Positions 34,936-46,396 of a stretch of 64,000 nt of DNA are shown one piece after another. Every line of letters starts with the position of its first letter. The first letter of the stretch is position 1. The notes under the pieces were generated by a model, which was not told the origin of the DNA, did no database searches, and saw only the letters and a list, made by a program, of their open reading frames with translations. Source of the DNA: Piper betle (lineage: Eukaryota > Streptophyta > Magnoliopsida > Piperales > Piperaceae); the NCBI GenBank assembly GCA_033002965.1, contig JAURVB010013185.1, positions 1-64,000 of the forward strand. The letters are read 5' to 3'. Both the position numbers and the translations under genes were made by a program.

Positions 34936-37900
34936 AGGAGAGAAAGCTTGCAAATAATAAATAAATAAAGGGAAAGCATAAAAACAAGAGACGGTGGTGG
35001 GGATCCAAAGAAGGATCAAGTTCATCTTTCCTGAACGGATAGGACACACCATATCAAACCACAGTCAAGATTTTTGGTTTTCCCACACAAAGTGTATTTT
35101 TACTTTTAAGATGGGATTTATCCAGGGAGATGTAACTCTTTTATATGGTTTGTTTGGGATCATTTCATGAGGAGTTACACATTGTAGATGGTTTAAGTGA
35201 CTGACACCTTCACCCTTTCTTATCTGTTAGAATCTAAATGTATGAAAGCAAAGAGATAAAAATGGGTTGGCATAGGGATGTAATTGCTGTCATATGGCCC
35301 CAGTTTGGATGCATCTTGTGAATGGCGCAAAAGTTTCAGCACCATTCAGGTTCACCCTAAACTTTTAGTCTCCAACCTATCTAAGACATGTAGCTAGCTA
35401 GCTTAGCTAGTCTGGTAAATTTTGATCTCTTTTTGAGTGAATGATTTTTATTTTTAAGGTTGGAATAAATTTATTGGATATTTTTGGGTTTGACAATCTA
35501 ACATGTAAACTTAGTCATGGTTGAAAATGGAGGGACATAATATCTCTTGCTGATTACAAGTACTAAAAGCTTATAGAAGATGATTTGATGGGCATGCAGA
35601 AATCCTATTTCTGAGCTTGTTACCCGTAACTAATCATTCAATGTAATTCTACTTAGCTTAATTTTGCTAATATGATGTTTTCAATAATGTGTGCAATATT
35701 ATTGTCATGTCTGTGTATCTTTTGTACATTTATAGTTTGACTTGGTTTAGTTTGGTTTGATTTGATTAGCGGCAACGTCTTATCACTGAGTGTACGTATA
35801 TAGGCAGGTCAAAGCTCTTTATCTTGTTAATAGTTAATGCATTATCGGTTTTGTAATCGGTGAATGAACCAAAAAGTTAATTACAAAGAAATGAGAAGTA
35901 ATTTATGATTATTTATATAACTTAGTAAGTACTAGTTGTATACTTTTTGACTATGGATCATGAATAAATACACATAGGAGACATCGTATACATATATCAA
36001 AAAAAGAAGCAAAATCTGCATAGATGTAGTAATCACGATATAAATGTGCCAAATTGTTAGCCTTCTTATCTATACATATTCATTAGATTATATAATGAAT
36101 TATAAAAGCTAGGCGAGATGTCACTAAATATGTTATAAGACACAGACTAAGATATAGTGACGTCTCTTATTGAATAAGTAGATAACTTACAATGATCTAA
36201 TTTGTTATTTTTGCTCCTAGATATTTTTAGTCAGAGCTCCATTTTTTACAACCATTCTATTAAAAGAGTTGAACACCTTTCTCTCATCGATTCAATTACT
36301 TGCATCCCCAATTAACTAGCAGAGTCCATAAATATGAACTTTTTTGTAGTTGAGTTCAGTTCATTCAGTTCAATTGATCGATTAATTATAACCGCTATAA
36401 ATCATATTTTGTCTATCCTTTTCCTAACATCATAAAATTCTTTTTAGGGAGAGACTTCATTAATCAGTTGTAACCACAAAATTAGCAAGTAGGTTGAACA
36501 AATGTGAGATACACCAATTTATTTTAGGGTGAGGGTTAGTGCTGGTTCATGAAGAGAGAAGCATTAAATTGTATTGGTTACACATATATGAAATGTTTGG
36601 CATGCAGTTGGGGCTTGTAATGGAGGTCTTTAGCCATATCTTCACACAAAAGGAAAGAAGTAGTAGTAGTAGTACTACTACTAAGATTGGAAGCTAGCTC
36701 ATCTTCCTTAATTCTCAACTGATCTCATACCCCCGTTCTCCCCCTAGAACCATGGCGCCTTAGGTGGGCGATCCATGAGAGATGTAGACAGGCGATGAAA
36801 TAACGACAACATGATTCACACAGAAACATTTAAAGGAAAGCTGAGTATCACTGAAAAGGATGAGGGAGACGACAAGCACCATTAAAGCTAGGAATTGAAT
36901 AAGGGGGAGTAGAAAAATGTGTAAGGAAACAAGAGGAAAAAAAGTGTTAGGGAGGGGAAACATGAGAAAAGAAAGATTAATGGAGAACATTTATGGGCAT
37001 CTCTATGTGAAGCTTGTCGTCTTGGCCGACCCAGTGGCGTGGGCTTAACGTGCCCTTTTGTGTTGGGTCGCTTTCCCTGTCTCAGACTGCACTGGTTCTC
37101 CATTGGTGTGTGAATTCTAGCTCAGATTTATGGGTCACTTGAATGAGATCAACAACAACTAGCTAGCTAGTACTAACTTCACCATCTCTTTCACGTATAT
37201 TGGCTAAAGAGATATACCCTTTTTTTTTTTTGAGGTTTTTGGTTTGGTCCCTGCCTAGAACAGGCTCTCACGAATCGAAAACTCCTCCGTGGCACTATAG
37301 CCACCAATGGCAATGCGAAATAAAATTATAACAAATTTCAAAAAGAAAATGAATATTTGCAAAATCCCTAAAAATTGTGATCTTCTAACCTTTGTGTTCG
37401 TGTGATTATTGCAGTCAAAATCTCCTCCCGTCGTAAGAGAATTCGTACCAGAGTGTTAAAATTTTACTTTCTAAATTCTAATATACTAATAATGAATCAA
37501 AATCTTTCCCGTGGGAGGAGATTTGGGGTTACGGCGGTGGGAGAAAACTTCCCTTTTAGTAATAACTAGGCCAATGTGTTATATGCGATTTATATTAAAA
37601 ATAAATTTTAATTTTATAGATAATTTTTGGTTAAATAATGTGATATACTATATAATAATCTAATATCTTAGATATTAATTCTAATTAACTCTTACTTTTA
37701 AGATATATCATAATTGAATGATAAGATATACTATAATAATTTGATTTTTTTTTATTTTTGTCATAATTCTTATTTTAATCAGATGCAAGTATTGAATTCT
37801 CATTTTATTAATATAAGAGTAGATTGTTGGAAAATTGGGATATGTTTTTTAAAATTTTTGTGAAATTTAAAAAAAGTGATCTAAAATTTTATTGGGGACA

Positions 37901-38100
37901 TTAATATTGGTACTAAAATTCTTCCACTGAAATCTCCTTCCACCAAAGAATATTTAGATTCAATAATAATGGGTTTTAGGTGCATGGAACTGACACCTTG
38001 TAATAAAAACTTTACAATCTTTTTTTCTTTTTTTTTCATTTTTGTTATTCCAATTTTAAATCGGTTTCAGACTCTCATCTCGAGGAATGGACTAAAGATC
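34936..38100. other. Intergenic DNA upstream of YABBY5, no gene seen
   Basis: About 3.2 kb with no supported exon. It includes the likely distal promoter of YABBY5, a perfect AGT-repeat hairpin at 36659-36681 and a moderately GC-rich patch at 36720-37130 whose short frames have no family motif. Confidence 0.5.
36659..36681. repeat. Perfect palindromic AGT/ACT repeat
   Basis: Four AGT-type triplets run straight into their reverse complement (about 12 bases per arm around a central GTAC), giving a hairpin without a loop. It is too short and has no T-run to call a terminator. Confidence 0.75.
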
Positions 38101-38106
38101 TTTAAC

Positions 38107-38466
38107 TTTAATTAACCACTTTTAAAAAATAATTTTGTTCATTACCTTGTATTTTAGGCTGGGTCGTTACAAATAGTCTTAGAGCCTTTTGTTTTCGTAT
38201 TAGATGGTGGATTGGACTAGGAAGTAGTGTCGGTCACAAGCCAAAGAAGCCGTGAGCTGATGCTAGTAACAGTGTAGGAATTTTAGAGACGAAATTTTTA
38301 AAGTTGGTGGATTATGAGATCTTTCAATTTAATCTCGCATTTAATACCTACTGCCTACATTTAATACTTACTTGGATAAGATCATGTTTATAAATATTTA
38401 ACTTGGTTAACTACTTTTGAAAAAATAATTTAACTCATTAGTTTGCACTTTGAGCTAAGTCGTTAC
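38107..38466 (+). repeat. Remnant pair of LTR 3' ends
   Basis: Two similar passages end in GTCGTTACA: 38107-38170 (ACTTTTAAAAAATAATTTTG ... GGGTCGTTACA) and 38403-38466 (ACTTTTGAAAAAATAATTTA ... AAGTCGTTACA), about 295 bases apart. The first is followed by AAATAGTCTTAGAGCC, a decayed form of a TGGTATCAGAGCC primer site. This is what remains of a small or heavily deleted LTR element on the plus strand. The 5' ends were not found. Confidence 0.55.
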
Positions 38467-39586
38467 ATCAACTAATCAATCAATTTTATCAAACATTAAT
38501 CCAACTTAATTTTGGATCGAAGTTTTGAGTGGATTGTATAATCAACCGGAAGCCTAGGACACAAGAGTACTAAATAATAACATTTCCATCAAGCATGATT
38601 TGGCTTGATGTTTCAAATCAACATTGTTTGTGTTAAGAGCATGGTAGAGCATGTATTGACACAGGTGGATGAGAACGTCACGCTACAAGAAAGAAAACAA
38701 TGAACAAGCTTGAGTTGCGGGAATCACGCTCTACTTAAGACAATAAACACCCCTCACATATACTGCAATGAGATCTCTGGCGAATTTGCCTACAAGATAA
38801 AACAGGCTAATTATCAACTACACCTTGCAGTTAAGAAGTCAATCACTAGAACTTATAATACAGAGGTAATCTCCAAGACCATAACAAAACGGTTAAAATA
38901 TGGCTTACGAGAAATTAACAGTGAATCAAATGAGGGATGCGAGCAGCCAAATACAATCAAGAGTAAAACCGATCATAATTATTATGGGTAAAACTGAAAC
39001 AAACTTATTGTAGTTAACCCAATCTATCGATGATAAGCCACAAACTAAAATTATTAGTCATCTAAACATAACTTACCTTATATAATACAATAACCTAATA
39101 AAGCTTGACTGTGTTTTATATAAAAAATTTCCAACAGTCCTTCACTATTTTTTAATGTAAAATTTAGTTCAAAAAAATACCAATTCATGTCTCTGAGAAG
39201 GTCTGATACATTTCCATAAGTACAGGTGTCTCTTGACTACATAGTACAAGTACATCAAAGCTTATTAAAAATTTTGGCGAAAGTAAGTCTTGGACCAACT
39301 ATCCTTTTTTATAAGCGGGACATGTACGCAAAATATAACCGTTCATTTGCATCTAACAACCAACACATTTTATGGCCTTATGCTATCTTGGTATTTGTAA
39401 GTGCTTTGCAGACAAGCCTTAGATCTCCTTAGAAGCGACCTCACCTTGAACACTTGTACAGGTAAATCTGCATAGGTGTACTTGTATGACCTACACCCCC
39501 ACGTGGACCACAAATTTATTGAAAGAAAGATCTCAGCCTCTTTACCTTTACAAACATGAACAATAACTTTGGATGAAAATACCTTG

Positions 39587-40329
39587 TGTTGGGTTTGTCT
39601 CACATCGGTCGTAGAAGTTGTTGGTGACTTGTATATAAGCTAATGGGAAAGCCTTATTCCTTAAGTTAACTTTTAGATTAAGAGAGGCCCGCGACACCTA
39701 TTGCGAGTTTCCTTTAATTGTTTAAAGTTCCTTTTGGAGGCCCGAATGGTCCAACAGTGGTTTCGGAGTTTGGGTGGGGGCCCAAAGGGCCCAACAAGTA
39801 GTATTAGAGCTTAATTAAGGGCCCAACAAGTGGTATCAGAGCCAAGTTCGAGCCAGGTTTGTCTACACCGATTATTGTTGTTTCCTTCATGGGTTCTACT
39901 TGATGATTTGAGGAGAGGAGTTTGCCAACCGATTATTGTTGTTTCCTTCATGGGTTCTACCTGATGATTTAAGGAGGGAGTTTGCCAGTGGGTGCCATCT
40001 GATTTAAAGGGAGTTGTTCCGATGTGTGAAGGGGAGTTGTTGGGTTTGTCCTAAGGAGGGGAGTTTGCCAGTGGGTGCCATCTGATTTAAAGGGAGTTGT
40101 TCCGATGTGTGAAGGGGAGTTGTTGGGTTTGTCCTACATCGGTCGTAGAGGTTGTTAGTGACTTGTATATAGGCTAATGGGAAAGCCTTATTCCTTAAGT
40201 TAACTTTTAGATTAAGAGAGGCCCGTGACACCTATTGTGAGTTTCTTTTGGTTGTTTAAAGTCCCTTTTGGGAGCCAAGGGGTCTAACAGTAGTTTCGGA
40301 ATTTGGGTGGGGGCCCAAAGGGCCCAGCA
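39587..40329 (+). mobile_element. Complete TRIM (non-autonomous miniature LTR retrotransposon)
   Basis: LTRs 39587-39796 (210 bp) and 40121-40329 (209 bp) begin TGTTGGGTTTGTC and end in GGGCCCAACA or GGGCCCAGCA. A primer site TGGTATCAGAGCC lies at 39831-39843 and a purine stretch GAAGGGGAGT just before the second LTR. The 743-bp element has no coding capacity and is flanked by CCTTG at both sides (39582-39586, 40330-40334). The inside is built of tandem duplications: a 61-bp unit at 39868/39929 and an 82-bp unit at 39971/40053. The LTR pair differs at roughly 20 bases, so it is not brand new. Confidence 0.93.
39797..40120. repeat. Internal tandem duplications of the TRIM
   Basis: Unit 1, starting CCGATTATTGTTGTTTCC, occurs at 39868 and 39929. 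Unit 2, starting AAGGAGGG and running to the beginning of an LTR-like TTGTTGGGTTTGTCCT, occurs at 39971 and 40053. The second LTR start is thus prefigured at about 40038 by a short copy. A partial primer-site duplicate (AGTAGTATTAGAGC) precedes the true PBS. Confidence 0.85.
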
Positions 40330-40559
40330 CCTTGTGCAAGCCCGTTTCTAATACTATGGTTTGTTTGTCCGTTGGAACCAGAACAATCAATTAAGTCTCG
40401 TAACAGGTTGTATTACCGTCATAGCTAACTACCTTCAATATAAAGGCTTTAAATTCAAATTTACCACCTACTTTACCACTCTATGTTGAAGCAATCACAA
40501 AGCTATATTAATCCCATGATGGTGTGGCCTCACTTTCATAAAATATGGTAGGCATTGAC

Positions 40560-40790
40560 TTAAACCATAGAGGAATTTCTAAAATTCTATGCCACTCAAC
40601 TCTTTACTATAACAGTTAAAACTAAAATTTAAATTTCAATATTAGATTATGAAAGTTTATTTCTTGGAAACTTAGATCACAACAACTCCACCCAGGGTGA
40701 AAATCCAACTACTTGTGGACTTGGAATCATGAGAACCCATTACCCAATTTGCATCAGAGTAGCCTTTCGCACAACAGGATGACATGTATA
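40560..40790 (-). pseudogene. Copia RNase H remnant
   Basis: Minus-strand translation of 40675-40772 gives GYSDANWVMGSHDSKSTSSW and IFTLGG, the conserved Copia RNase H entry block. Further on, IPLWFKSMPTIFYESEATPS matches the next family block in order, with the catalytic region between lost. It is a short relic of pol. Confidence 0.75.
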
Positions 40791-41582
40791 GCTTAATGCG
40801 AAAACATGTATCTCTTTAAGTATTAAAGTACTCTATCAATTGCCTTTCAATGTTGCTTATAGAACTACAGAGATATAGAACTCAACGTTACTCAGGAACT
40901 CAGAAACTCCTGAACTACAGAGATATAGAACTCAAAAGCACTAAAGCTCCTCTCAAAAGCACTAAAGCTCCTTTAACTCAGGAACTCACTAGCTCACTAG
41001 CTACAGAGTGGTACGGGCCTTATTCTTCTACCTCTGGTCAAAGCCGCTCAGGGCTTGATCTTCTACAATGCATTGCATGTGTTATTCCAATAGTTACTAG
41101 AATGCTATAACTGTGAGTCTCGCACAATTCGCAACGCTTTATTTCTTTCGTGCATTTCATTCTCATTGGCTATCAAGCTTCTCTTTATTCAACACATGGT
41201 TTAATTCAATATCTGGTTTTCATTTATTGTCTTTAAGATTGTTAGATCCCAGTAACATATGTGTTAACGCTCGTGGATGAGAATGCCAAGGTACAAGAAA
41301 GAAAACAGTGAGGACGCCCAAGCCTCGGCAAGCACTCTATCCTCAACACATTAAACGTCCCTTACATATGTTACAATGAGATCTTCGGCGAGTTTTCATC
41401 CAAGATAAAATGAGCTAGTTATCGATTACTTGCAGTAAAGAAGGCCATAACAATTAGTTACCCATGCAATAAAATAGCCCAATAAAGCTTGACTATATTT
41501 TATATAAAAAAATCCGACATATTGTTCCAGTGATCAACTCAAGTTGGGTATTGATAATCACAGGAAAGCAAACCAGTGCGAG

Positions 41583-42093
41583 TAAGTTTGGTTCGATTTT
41601 AGACTTGTATATACATATATGTATATTTATATCAATTAATAGTTTTGTATTGTATGTTATCATTAGGGTTGGCCTAAATTACAATTAGTTAATAAAGTTT
41701 AAAGTTTCAGGGTTGTTGTGCTCATTTAGATGAGTACGGGTCGTAGGTCAAAACTTTTTTAATATATAATGATGGACTAAATAAAAAATAAGGAAAGTTG
41801 GAAAGTCATATCCAAAGAGAAGTTGCACAATCTTAAGAGGTTGATAAAGTTAAGTTTGGTTCGATTTTAGACTTGTATATACATATATGTATTGTATGTA
41901 ATCATTAGGGTTGGCCTAAATTACAATTAGTTTAATAAAGTTTAAAGTTGCAGGGTTGTTGTGCTCATTTAGATGAGTACGGATAGTAAATCAAAACTTT
42001 TTTAATATAAGATGATGGACTAAATTAAAAATAAGGAAAGTTGGAATGCCATATCCAATGAGAAGTTGTACAATCTTAAGAGGTTGATAAAGT
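41583..42093. repeat. Tandem duplication, unit about 250-268 bp
   Basis: Copy 1 (41583-41850) and copy 2 (41851-42093) start AAGTTTGGTTCGATTTTAGA and end TCTTAAGAGGTTGATAAAGT. They share AGGGTTGGCCTAAATTACAA and TTGTGCTCATTTAGATGAGT. Copy 2 lacks about 25 bases (a TATTTATATCAATTAATAG-type stretch). No coding function is evident. Confidence 0.9.
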
Positions 42094-45000
42094 CATGGTC
42101 TTCAAATTATAGTATCATCATTTTCTAACACCCCAGCGCCGGAGGATTATGACATTAATTTGGAAGATCGAGACCCACAAAACTCCTGTTACTGATATTA
42201 TGGATTCAAGTATGCTTATGCTTCTATTCTGTTTCTCTTCATTATTTGACATTATGAATGATCTTGGTATGACGAAGGTTTTCATCTATAAAGAGCTTTT
42301 GTTTTATATGTAACAAGTTCGGGTGTAGTACTTTGATCTAATTTAAAGAAAACATAGCTTCAGGATCGATATTTGTCTCTAAAAGTAGGGATTCCTTCAC
42401 CCTCTACCGTATTTTTTAGTAATGCAATAGCAAATACGGTTGAATTGATCCAAACAAAATTCGATAAAAACCCAAACAGGTCCTAATTGGTTAATTTTAC
42501 GTCAATAAGGTGCTAATTGATCACAAAACTTTGCCCACCTTACTATTGCATGATTTGCATCGTGTGACACTAATCTAGCTAGTGAAATATTGCGGATCTT
42601 CTACACTATTATTATATGATGATTGAGAGACCAGATACAGAAGGCTTAGGAGATGATATTGGAGTGCAAGAAGAACAAGCCAAGTTCTGTGACCATGTTA
42701 GCATTGTTTCCTTGTCTATTTCCCTCCATGCTCATGAACACATGTAGTTCAGTTTGTCTTTTCTTAATTGCCTTGGCAGAGAACAACTCATTTACCTCTT
42801 TGTTGTCTGGTTTGCTTATATGTTGATGAGGTTCAACTTGTTAGTGACGAGACATCCCCTCGATCACATAAGGAGCTATGCTTTTCAGATACAGAGAAAA
42901 TTTTGTCAATAGCTGTATCCTAATAAGATTATTGATTGCTGGTATAGTTTTAGTTAGGCACACAAATAGTATAATCAATGTAACAAAGCACGGCTGTAGA
43001 AGATACTCTTTTCGATGCATACTTTAATTAAAAATAAAAAAATAAGGGTAAGACTATTCAGTTCAAAATCAAACTAAACTGAATTTCTGAATAACAATTT
43101 ATTTGAATACAAATTATTAACCATTTTGTCACATCAAATTGAACAAACCTGAAGTATTTAATTGATTTAATTTAGAGATGTATATTAATTAAACTGTTTC
43201 AAATTAGATTATCTTTTATAATAATCAAAGTTGTCCTTATTTAATTGCATTAAAACTATTCTAGAAATATATCAGATTAAGTATCTCAAAATAATTTAGG
43301 AACTAATTGGACGTATGTTTAAGATACGCTAATGTGGTGCGAATTCCAAATCTATGTTTATACTTTGCTCTTTATTAAAGTTTAACTAAAAGGAAATCAG
43401 AAATCCAAACCAGTACTGATCTAGGGATATTCTCTCATTTTCTATGATTTATTTTTATAGACCCTCCCGCCTCCCCTCTCTTCACATGTACTTAAGTGAA
43501 TTAAGAGAGAATAATTAGGGTTTTTTTGGTGATTTTATTAATGAAAACTTAAGGGATTTGTGCTTCAAGAATCAACTCCTCTTTGTCTGTGATTGGATCT
43601 GCCTGAGATTATCTTAACAATGATATTTCCACTCCCAAGGTACAAATTAACTATATTTATTTTAGTTTTTATCAGAAGAAAAGAGTGTGCCAAAGAACTT
43701 GATGAGACCCACTTCAACAAAACTATATTAAATTTTCTTCTTTTTTTATAGTTTTTTATTTACTTTTGGTTCGTTTTGAGTAAGAAGACGAAATTATACG
43801 CCTCATTATTAAGAGCCCCTATTGGTCCAAAGTGTAAACCATACCCATTCCCCTCTCCTCCTCTCAGGAATCAGTTTGACTGATACTAAAAAATAACAAA
43901 ATGAAGGCTATATATTAGTATCTTGCCTTTTAGGCTATATCATACAATTATCATTATATTATCATTGATGACTAGTAATAAAAAAATATCCAAAATTTTA
44001 TTACAAATAAAATTATAAAAATCTATAAATAAAGAGAAAAATTATTATAAGCAACAGTTAGCTTGTGTTAGCTATATTTAATGTGAGCCATTGGATTACA
44101 AGAATGGTTGGATAATGAAAGTAATTTTGTCCAAATTATAAAAAAAACAAAGTCATGTGATTTAGATGAATAACTAGATTTTCATGTTGCTGACAATCCT
44201 ACATCAACTATTGCTTACACTAAACTTTATTTAAACTAAATGCAAAAAATTATGGCTAGCTTGTGATATTTCTTAGATTTATGAGAGTATCAAAAAATTT
44301 TTGAACCTGGTTGGGTGTTGCAACCATCTTGGCTATTAGGCCTTGCAGCATATTATTGCCCATATATATTAATGCAAAAAATTTTAAATGATTGAATCTG
44401 AGATTGAATGAGCAAATAATGTTTAGCTTATGCAAACTTGGTAGTTCAATCTAAGATTGCATGACAAGTGGAGGATGTTGAATATTGATTTAATCCGAGA
44501 TTAAAATGGAAGCTAGTCTTTAAGCACTTCAAGAAAGTAAGTACTGGAATTACAGTACAAGCAACAACGAAAACTATTTTTTATGAACGACTAATTTCAA
44601 CATATAAGGTATGATCTAAAGATCATGACGTTGATAGTTATAGAAATTTGAGAATTCTTGATTTTTAACGGTTCACATGTTCTCAAACATATTCTATATA
44701 CTGTCACTGGCAAAAGCCTCCCACAAGATAAGGAAGCTACTTATATGCATGCATGAAATGAAAAGCACCCATTGAATATGGTGAAAAGGAAAGAACGTAA
44801 AAAAAAAGATCTTTCACTCACTTCAAAAGAATCAAAACCCAGAACCCAAAACATGTTTGATCTAGCTCTCAAATCTGCAAGGATTGAATGGCACCCCAGA
44901 GATTGCAGAAAAAAAAAGCCAAGAACTTTTCTTTCATGGAAGTCAATTGCTTGCAGTTGGCAGCGCAGTGGTCGGGCTAAAAGCCATGCAATTTATAGCC

Positions 45001-45583
45001 ATTTTAGTGGCCAGCAATGGTGCAGCAGCTGGTATATTACTTCACACGACACCTGCACCTCATTCTTTCATCTTCAAGGAATAATAGCCGGGCTCTCTCA
45101 TCCTACTTCTTGATTGAAGCAGATGTCCATGCCTTTTATTTGAGGTCCCAGTGCCATGATCTGGATTAGTCTGGAGTCTGCACTATGATTTATGAATGCA
45201 TGGTGATTGAAGCTTGGCTAGTTTTCATGATCAACATCTTTTCATTGAGTCTTAAGCAAAGTATTATATATATTACATTGGTGGAAATGTTTAGGGACCA
45301 TTAATCAGTAGTGACCTCTCAAGACAATAAACAATCAATATAAACCATGGCCAATAAGGGATGTGTATCTAAATAAATGATAGACAAATTAGGAGTGTAA
45401 CAAGTTGTGCACTATTAATTAATTATAGCTGTTGACTCAAGTTGTAACATATTGTTAATGGACAAACGAATTTATGTTGCTAGATAATTTAGTCCTAACC
45501 CAAAATTGTAATAGTGAAAAAAGAGAATTTTAGTTACTAATTCCAATAAAAAATCATTTTAAAAGATGAGAACGAATTTAGTA
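42094..45583. other. Intergenic DNA, no gene identified
   Basis: No family motif was found. One frame at 44884-45084 (66 residues) has a hydrophobic middle part (LKAMQFIAILVASNGAAAG) that could be a membrane segment, but there is no supporting context, and I do not call it a gene. Confidence 0.45.
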
Positions 45584-45588
45584 GTTCC
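45584..45588. repeat. Left TSD of the Tnt1-like Copia element
   Basis: GTTCC here matches GTTCC at 51156-51160 exactly. Confidence 0.95.
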
Positions 45589-46349
45589 TGTTGGTGTGCC
45601 AGCCCAATTGGTGGGCTTAGGCATTAGTGGGTTGTAAGCCCACACGTGAAAAAAAAAACTTGAAAACCCTTGGAGCACCGGGAGGAAGGATGCTGGGCAT
45701 GAGAAGATCTTCTCCTCTGGACTGCTTGTAGCGGCCCCCTTCCAAGCTTCTCAAAGACGATCACCTCTCCATTTACGGGAGACCGGGAGTGTGTGCAAGG
45801 GCCAGGCCACCTTCCTCCCCATCCTTTCTTCTTCCCTCCGGCGAGTCCGCCTGGATGCAGTTCCTGTTCGGTTTGTAGTTAAGCATCAAAGGAAGAAAGG
45901 AGAGGCAGCAAGTGGAGAGGAGGGGTTCCAGCTGCTGGAGGTTGTTCCTGCTGTTTGTGGTGGAGGACGAGCCCTGCTGTTTGGAGGACGAGCCCTGCTG
46001 TCTGTGGTGGAGGACGAGCCCTGCTGTTTGGAGGACGAGCCCTGCTGTTTGCGGTGGAGGACGAGCCCTGCTCGTCGTTGTTGGAGTTGGAGACCGAGCT
46101 AAGGTGGCCGCTGGACTTGGCGGCGGCCTGGGCGACGGACTTGCGACGTTGGATCTGCTGTTCAAGGCTCCAAGGAGTGCTGTCCTGGATTGAGGTAATG
46201 CTCCCTTGTACTCACAACATGATTGCTATTTAGCTTGTAACCACGTCCAGCCAGGGGGCTGGTGTGAGGGTTGTGAGGTGAGGATTTGTGAGTGGGGAAC
46301 TTGCTATCCTTGCTGTCCTTCGATTGGAAAGAAGATTTTTTTATCTACA
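45589..46349 (+). repeat. 5' LTR of the Tnt1-like element
   Basis: Begins TGTTGGTGTGCCAGCCC and ends TTTATCTACA (TG...CA ends). It carries the GGAGGACGAGCCCTGCTG repeat array near 45960-46075. GC-rich in its second half, unlike the surroundings. The reading frames inside it are by-products of the repeat and are not called genes. Confidence 0.95.
45960..46076. repeat. GGAGGACGAGCCCTGCTG repeat array in the LTR
   Basis: Five copies of the 18-base core, alternately preceded by GGT (after TGTGGT or TGCGGT) or TTT spacers, give a composite period of about 45 bases. The same array is present in the 3' LTR at 50765-50881. Confidence 0.9.
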
Positions 46350-46352
46350 AAC

Positions 46353-46364
46353 TGGTATCAGAGC
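46353..46364 (+). other. Primer binding site of the Tnt1-like element
   Basis: TGGTATCAGAGC begins three bases after the LTR end. It is a perfect match to the usual Copia site complementary to initiator tRNA-Met. Confidence 0.95.
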
Positions 46365-46396
46365 GGTGGTTGTAGTCTGTGTGCCTAGTTCAAATC

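Larger units (their letters stand above)
38540..41530 (-). mobile_element. Heavily deleted minus-strand Copia element
   Basis: Similar flanking passages (38640-39130 and 41255-41515) share GATGAGAA, ACAAGAAAGAAAACA, ACAATGAGATCT, GGCGA, CAAGATAAAA and AATAAAGCTTGACT in the same order and orientation, as expected of two diverged LTRs. Between them a Copia RNase H remnant reads on the minus strand (40560-40790). Gag, protease, integrase and most of RT are missing, so a large internal deletion is inferred. A TRIM element later inserted at 39587-40329. The exact LTR ends were not determined. Confidence 0.55.

Noticed and set aside
39587..40329. Cassandra-type TRIM carrying a 5S rRNA-like promoter
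   Set aside because: The LTR start is similar, but no 5S-like sequence was seen in the LTR. I call it only a TRIM.
44772..45113. 113-codon and 66-codon overlapping frames
   Set aside because: No recognisable family, no splice or promoter context. One has a hydrophobic stretch, but this is common by chance.
45773..46233. Several overlapping open frames (92-130 codons) in the LTR of the Tnt1-like element, repeated at 50434-51038
   Set aside because: They arise from the GGAGGACGAGCCC repeat read in all frames and change with the homopolymer length between the two LTRs. They are not separate genes.
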